A DNA stretch of 9,641 bases, taken from the NCBI GenBank assembly GCA_905235825.1, contig CAJONH010000234.1, forward strand, positions 1-9,641, in the 5' to 3' direction. Below are positions 6,634 to 9,641 of the stretch, in pieces. The DNA is from Candidatus Gastranaerophilales bacterium. GTDB taxonomy: Bacteria; Cyanobacteriota; Vampirovibrionia; Gastranaerophilales; Gastranaerophilaceae. Position 1 is the stretch's first letter. Each line of letters opens with the position of its first letter. The notes below the pieces were generated by a model that was given only the letters and a program-made list of their open reading frames with translations, did no database searches and was not told the origin of the DNA. Made by a program: the position numbers and the translations under genes.

Positions 6634-7499
6634 CCTTGCCTCCTTAATGCAAACATTTCTGCCATTTTTACTGCGGAAGAAGTAATAATATCCAAATTAC
6701 CGCTATATTTTGGCAAATAATCTCCATTTCCTTCGACTTGTACCATTATAACCAGTGTATCATTTTGAATTACCGGTTCATTTATAATTTTATAGCCTTT
6801 TATATAACTTTGCATTTTTTCTTCAATATCATAAACTGCTTTTTTTATTTTTTCTATATTGTAATCTGAACTTTTAATGTAAATGGTATTATGCATTATT
6901 ATTGGCGGTTCTGCCGGATTTAGAATTATTATTGCTTTAGCATTTTTTGTTTTTGAAAATTTTTCAAGTGCCATCTTTGTTGTTTGAGTGAATTCATCAA
7001 TATTAGCTCTTGTTCCGGGCCCTGCCGAATTAGATGATATGCTTGCAGCTATTTCAATATAATCAACATCATCTAAAATATTACTGACAGCATTAACTAA
7101 AGGAACAGTAGCCTGTCCGCCGCAAGTTATCATATTTACATTATTTTCATTTATACATTCTTCTCCGTTAACAATAGGAACACACATTTTACCAATTAAT
7201 GACGGTGTTAAATCTATTGCAAATTTACCCAAATTTTTTAATATGGGAGCATGTAAAATATGAGAAGAAGCGGTTGTTGCATCAAATACAATGTCGCATA
7301 AATCAGGATTTTCAATGAGAGCATTTATAGATTTATCAGAAACTTTTACGCCTAAACTATTTGCAAATCTCATCCCTTTTGAATCGAGATTTCTGCCCAT
7401 AAATAACGTGCAATTAAGCAGAGAGCTGTTTTGTATTTTAACTAACAAATCACAGCCTATATTTCCTGTACCGATAATTCCCGCTTTTAATTTATTCAT
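6618..7499 (-). CDS. Acetaldehyde dehydrogenase (acylating), DmpF/MhpF family
   Basis: The 293-residue protein has a Rossmann domain with GIIGTGNIG at 7-15 and the catalytic cysteine in MITCGGQAT (Cys126). A conserved NSAGPGTRANIDEFT segment is followed by a DYLPKYSGNLDI region near the C-terminus. These are signatures of the DmpF/MhpF acylating dehydrogenases, which interconvert acetaldehyde (or propanal), CoA and NAD+ with acyl-CoA and NADH, and bind the partner aldolase. It is slightly shorter than the roughly 310 residues usual for the family. The following gene is that aldolase. In this operon the enzyme could run toward aldehyde formation, giving the aldolase its substrate, or could oxidise released aldehyde; the sequence does not say which. 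The ATG at 7499 is used. A TTG directly before it (7502) is better spaced from the AAGG at 7509-7512 and would add one residue. Confidence 0.87.
   Translation of the reverse strand: MNKLKAGIIGTGNIGCDLLVKIQNSSLLNCTLFMGRNLDSKGMRFANSLGVKVSDKSINALIENPDLCDIVFDATTASSHILHAPILKNLGKFAIDLTPSLIGKMCVPIVNGEECINENNVNMITCGGQATVPLVNAVSNILDDVDYIEIAASISSNSAGPGTRANIDEFTQTTKMALEKFSKTKNAKAIIILNPAEPPIIMHNTIYIKSSDYNIEKIKKAVYDIEEKMQSYIKGYKIINEPVIQNDTLVIMVQVEGNGDYLPKYSGNLDIITSSAVKMAEMFALRRQGCLIK
6639..6645 (-). promoter_or_regulatory. Ribosome binding site of the aldolase
   Basis: AAGGAGG on the minus strand lies five bases before the ATG at 6633. It sits inside the coding end of the upstream dehydrogenase gene, which still overlaps the aldolase start by 16 bases. 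It is the strongest Shine-Dalgarno match in the operon. Confidence 0.8.
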
Positions 7500-7505
7500 C
7501 AAAAT

Positions 7506-8879
7506 TTACCTTGTTTTTAATGATATAAAATCTCTGATTGTTTCAGATATCTTTGAAATGTTTTCTTCACTGAGTGCGGGGAATGTTCCGACCCAAAAAG
7601 TATTGTTCATTATAAATTCGGTATTTGGCAGTTTTTTGTAATCTTTTTCCGTTAAATTTTTAGAATTAATTAAATTGCCGTTTGCAATCCTGAAATTAAT
7701 ATCATTTTCGGTAAACATAGGCTGTCTTAAAATATTTCCTGCAAAAAGCTGTCTTGTTCCTATTTCGTTTTTTTCCAAATATTCAACCAATTGTTGTTTT
7801 GTAAATGGTGCATTTTCTTTAACTGAAATCAAATAACCGAACCAGGATGGTTTTACTCCTTCTTTTATTACCGGTAAAATCAGATAGTCCGTATAATCTT
7901 TTAGTTGTTCGGTTAATAAATTTGCATTACGTTCTCTAATTTTAAGAAAGTTATCAAGTTTATCAATTTGCGAACACCCCAAAGCAGCCTGCCAATCGGT
8001 TATTTTTAAATTATAGCCGATATGTGAATAAGTATATTTATGGTCATAGCCAAATGGCAGATTACCGAATTTTTGAGAAAATCTTTTCCCGCAAATGCCG
8101 TCTGTTCCGGGAGGACAGCAGCAATCTCTGCCCCAATCACGAAAAGACATGATTATTTTATAAAGTTCACTATCGTTTGTAACAACTGCACCGCCTTCTC
8201 CCATTGTTATATGATGAGCGGGATAGAAGGAAAATGTTCCTATATGACCTGTTGTACCGATTTTTTGACCTTTATATTCTCCGCCAAGAGCATCACAGCT
8301 GTCTTCTATAACCCAAAGATTATATTTTTCCGCCAGCTTCATAATTTTATCAAGGTCGTAGCTGTTACCCAGCGTATGAGCCAGAAAAACAGCTTTTGTT
8401 TTTGGAGAAATTGCTTCTTCAATTAAATCTGCATTAATATTATATGTTCCTATTTCGCAATCAACAAAAACAGGTATCAGTCCGTTTTGTAAAATGGGGT
8501 TAATTGTGGTGGGAAAACCTGCCGCAACAGAAATAACTTCATCTCCTTTTTTTAGACGTTTTTCACCGAGTTTGTGCGACGTTAAAGCGGAAAGTGCAAG
8601 TAAATTAGCACTCGAACCCGAATTTACCGAAAGAGCATGTTTAACACCTAAATATTTTGCAAATTTCCGTTCAAATTCTCTGTTAAACCGACCTGATGTC
8701 AGCCACATATCAAGAGAAGCATCTATCATATTTAACAGTTCTTCTTCTCCAAGCATTTTCCCCGAAGGCGGTATATGATTTAAAGTTCGTTTTTTTCCGT
8801 ATACTTCCTTATAATATTCCTTTGCGGCTTCTTTTACTTTATGTCGTAATGCCTGTTCATCCGTGCTATTATTTATCAT
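7506..8879 (-). CDS. rfbH: CDP-4-keto-6-deoxy-D-glucose 3-dehydrase, E1 (RfbH/DdhC/AscC type)
   Basis: This 457-residue DegT/DnrJ/EryC1-fold protein has the changes that turn a sugar aminotransferase into the PMP- and [2Fe-2S]-dependent 3-dehydrase. The usual PLP lysine is replaced by His in AHHITMGEGG (His222), and Asp193 of IEDSCDALG binds the cofactor pyridine nitrogen. The cluster cysteines fit C-X57-C-X1-C-X7-C exactly (Cys195, 253, 255, 263). Further family landmarks are SVNSGSSANLLALSAL (84-99) and GYDHKYTYSHIGYNLKITD (277-295). The enzyme removes the C3 hydroxyl of CDP-6-deoxy-4-ketoglucose with a flavin/iron-sulfur reductase (E3, DdhD/AscD), giving the precursor of 3,6-dideoxyhexoses and of yersiniose. 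No E3 gene is in the window. It is the first gene of the minus-strand operon, ending six bases before the dehydrogenase start. The ATG at 8879 has a weak purine-rich AGAGAG upstream. It is slightly longer than the roughly 437 residues I recall for enteric homologues. Confidence 0.92.
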   Translation of the reverse strand: MINNSTDEQALRHKVKEAAKEYYKEVYGKKRTLNHIPPSGKMLGEEELLNMIDASLDMWLTSGRFNREFERKFAKYLGVKHALSVNSGSSANLLALSALTSHKLGEKRLKKGDEVISVAAGFPTTINPILQNGLIPVFVDCEIGTYNINADLIEEAISPKTKAVFLAHTLGNSYDLDKIMKLAEKYNLWVIEDSCDALGGEYKGQKIGTTGHIGTFSFYPAHHITMGEGGAVVTNDSELYKIIMSFRDWGRDCCCPPGTDGICGKRFSQKFGNLPFGYDHKYTYSHIGYNLKITDWQAALGCSQIDKLDNFLKIRERNANLLTEQLKDYTDYLILPVIKEGVKPSWFGYLISVKENAPFTKQQLVEYLEKNEIGTRQLFAGNILRQPMFTENDINFRIANGNLINSKNLTEKDYKKLPNTEFIMNNTFWVGTFPALSEENISKISETIRDFISLKTR

Positions 8880-8903
8880 TATATTCTCTCTAAATTTTTA
8901 GTT

Positions 8904-8928
8904 ATTATATCATGCATTAATTATATCA
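8904..8928 (-). promoter_or_regulatory. Tandem extended -10 boxes, candidate promoter of the sugar operon
   Basis: On the minus strand TGATATAAT occurs twice (plus-strand positions 8904-8912 and 8920-8928), 16 bases apart. Each is a perfect extended -10 element. No good -35 hexamer lies 16-18 bases upstream of either, which extended -10 promoters can tolerate. The nearer box is about 25 bases before the 3-dehydrase ATG. The repeat may also reflect AT-rich sequence or a regulator site (TATCAT/ATGATA). Confidence 0.45.
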
Positions 8929-8946
8929 TATCATTGACTAATGATA
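8929..8946. promoter_or_regulatory. Inverted repeat, candidate operator between the divergent genes
   Basis: TATCATT (8929-8935) and AATGATA (8940-8946) are perfect 7-base arms around GACT. The repeat covers the -35 hexamer of the plus-strand promoter (8934-8939), where a bound repressor would block the HepT/MntA operon. Additional TATCAT copies occur at 8908-8913 and 8924-8929. Autoregulation by the toxin-antitoxin pair is an inference; the cognate regulator is unknown. Confidence 0.5.
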
Positions 8947-8962
8947 GCTAAACTGATATATT
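8934..8962 (+). promoter_or_regulatory. Sigma-70 type promoter of the hepT-mntA pair
   Basis: TTGACT (8934-8939), a 17-base spacer and TATATT (8957-8962), with a TG at 8954-8955 forming an extended -10. This is the best promoter match in the window. Transcription would be expected to start around 8969-8970, essentially at the HepT start codon, implying a leaderless mRNA. Confidence 0.65.
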
Positions 8963-8968
8963 GATTTT

Positions 8969-9373
8969 ATGGAAATGCTTGATTTAACATCATTTGAAAA
9001 ATCTATAAATAGTTTAAACTCTATTATTATTAGATTTGAAACTGAAGGTGATATTGATTTAAGAGATGCTGTAATACAAAGATTTGGATACACATATTCT
9101 TTATCTTTAAAAATGTTAAAACGCTTTTTTAAACAAACAGCTCTTACAGCTGATGAAATTAACGGTATGACATTTAATGATATAATAAGAACAGCAAATG
9201 GTTTTGGATTATTGTTTTCAAATTTGGAAGTGTGGAATGAATACAGACTAAACCGTAATATGACATCTCATACCTATGATGAAGAAACCGCAAAAAAAGT
9301 TATTACTATTATTCCTAAGTTTAAGGATGAAGCTGTTTTCTTATTAAATAAATTAAAAGAGAAAAATTTATAA
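8969..9373 (+). CDS. HepT-like HEPN toxin, HI0074-type nucleotidyltransferase substrate-binding protein
   Basis: This is a 134-residue all-helical protein. The N-terminal half carries the HI0074 family pattern LDLTSFEKSINSL and RDAVIQRFGYTYSLSLKMLKR (residues 32-52). Near the C-terminus the HEPN motif reads RNMTSHTY: Arg96-x4-His101-x-Tyr103. That is the full RX4HXY motif of HepT toxins, in which Arg and His form the RNase centre and the Tyr is the residue AMPylated by MntA in the type VII system studied in Shewanella. The next gene, a minimal nucleotidyltransferase, starts in the stop codon (TAATG). The preserved motif argues for a potentially active toxin that is controlled by its partner. 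There is no Shine-Dalgarno site and the predicted transcript starts at or near this ATG. A second ATG lies two codons later (8975). Its exact RNA target cannot be predicted. Confidence 0.85.
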   Translation: MEMLDLTSFEKSINSLNSIIIRFETEGDIDLRDAVIQRFGYTYSLSLKMLKRFFKQTALTADEINGMTFNDIIRTANGFGLLFSNLEVWNEYRLNRNMTSHTYDEETAKKVITIIPKFKDEAVFLLNKLKEKNL

Positions 9374-9641
9374 TGTTCGGATTAGATAAAAAATATATTT
9401 TATTTATTAAAAATACATTAAAAAAAACATTGGATGATAATGCAAAAGTCTACATATTCGGCTCCAGAGCAAAAGGAAAATACAGCGAGTATTCGGATGT
9501 TGATATTGCTATTGATTCTCCTGATTTCGATTTTAATACAAAATTAAAATTACAGCTTGAGTTTGAAAATTCGACATTTCCATATAAAGTTGATTTGATT
9601 AACTTAAACGAAGTAAATGAAAATTTTAAAAATCTAATTAA
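9373..9641 (+). CDS. MntA-like minimal nucleotidyltransferase antitoxin, C-terminus cut by window edge
   Basis: The first 89 residues of a Pol-beta-type minimal nucleotidyltransferase are present, and the frame is open at the right edge. The family motif GS-x10-DxD is intact: Gly30-Ser31, then Asp42 and Asp44 in FGSRAKGKYSEYSDVDIAI. The third acidic residue is probably Asp74 in YKVDLIN. Proteins of this size (about 100-140 residues) paired with HEPN partners act as antitoxins by transferring AMP groups to the HEPN toxin. The ATG shares one base with the upstream stop codon, with only a weak GAGA upstream, so synthesis is coupled to the toxin. About 10-50 residues are probably missing beyond the window. 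The start is unambiguous from the overlap and the distance to the motif. Confidence 0.87.
   Translation, partial: MFGLDKKYILFIKNTLKKTLDDNAKVYIFGSRAKGKYSEYSDVDIAIDSPDFDFNTKLKLQLEFENSTFPYKVDLINLNEVNENFKNLI

Noticed and set aside
7291..8893. Plus-strand frames opposite the acetaldehyde dehydrogenase and 3-dehydrase genes
   Set aside because: They are shadows of genes whose active-site motifs are intact, and their composition is unlike real proteins here.

Overview
The window is a gene-dense, low-GC, AT-rich bacterial segment. It uses standard codons, every complete gene ends in TAA, and several genes have good Shine-Dalgarno sites (AAGGAG types). The content is an accessory cell-surface polysaccharide locus mixed with defence or maintenance modules. 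CDP-dideoxyhexose enzymology suggests a Gram-negative-type envelope. A gut-type low-GC lineage is plausible, but the sequence alone does not fix the taxon.

Layout. Positions 1-1956 (minus strand): an SDR epimerase/reductase, a GtrA-family membrane protein, and the N-terminal 226 residues of a polytopic membrane protein that runs off the left edge. Positions 2106-3774 (plus strand): a two-gene unit of an ABC/OLD-type AAA ATPase and a small TOPRIM-like protein (DUF3226 type), resembling ATPase-TOPRIM anti-phage pairs. Positions 3792-8879 (minus strand): a tight four-gene operon, read from the right as an RfbH/DdhC-type CDP-4-keto-6-deoxyhexose 3-dehydrase, an acylating acetaldehyde dehydrogenase, a 4-hydroxy-2-oxovalerate aldolase, and an acetolactate-synthase-like thiamine-diphosphate enzyme. 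Positions 8969-9641 (plus strand): a HEPN/MNT pair (HI0074-type HepT and MntA) that looks like a type VII toxin-antitoxin system, with MntA cut by the right edge.

Working model (inference). The operon encodes a branched-chain 3,6-dideoxysugar pathway related to yersiniose. The dehydrogenase supplies an aldehyde, and the aldolase joins it to pyruvate to give a 4-hydroxy-2-keto acid. The ThDP enzyme decarboxylates that acid and transfers the acyl anion to C4 of a CDP-3,6-dideoxy-4-ketohexose made by the dehydrase. This would give a longer branch than the two-carbon branch of yersiniose, similar in logic to caryophyllose. The downstream SDR is a candidate side-chain ketone reductase, and the GtrA and polytopic membrane proteins are candidates for lipid-linked sugar handling. 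The 3-dehydrase reductase (E3) and the CDP-glucose genes are not in the window.

Non-coding DNA is scarce. The two longest gaps are 1957-2105 and 8880-8968. The second holds a well-formed plus-strand promoter, an inverted repeat over its -35 box, and two identical extended -10 boxes facing the sugar operon. No gap exceeds 300 bases, and I saw no tRNA, rRNA, CRISPR array, insertion sequence or convincing intrinsic terminator.
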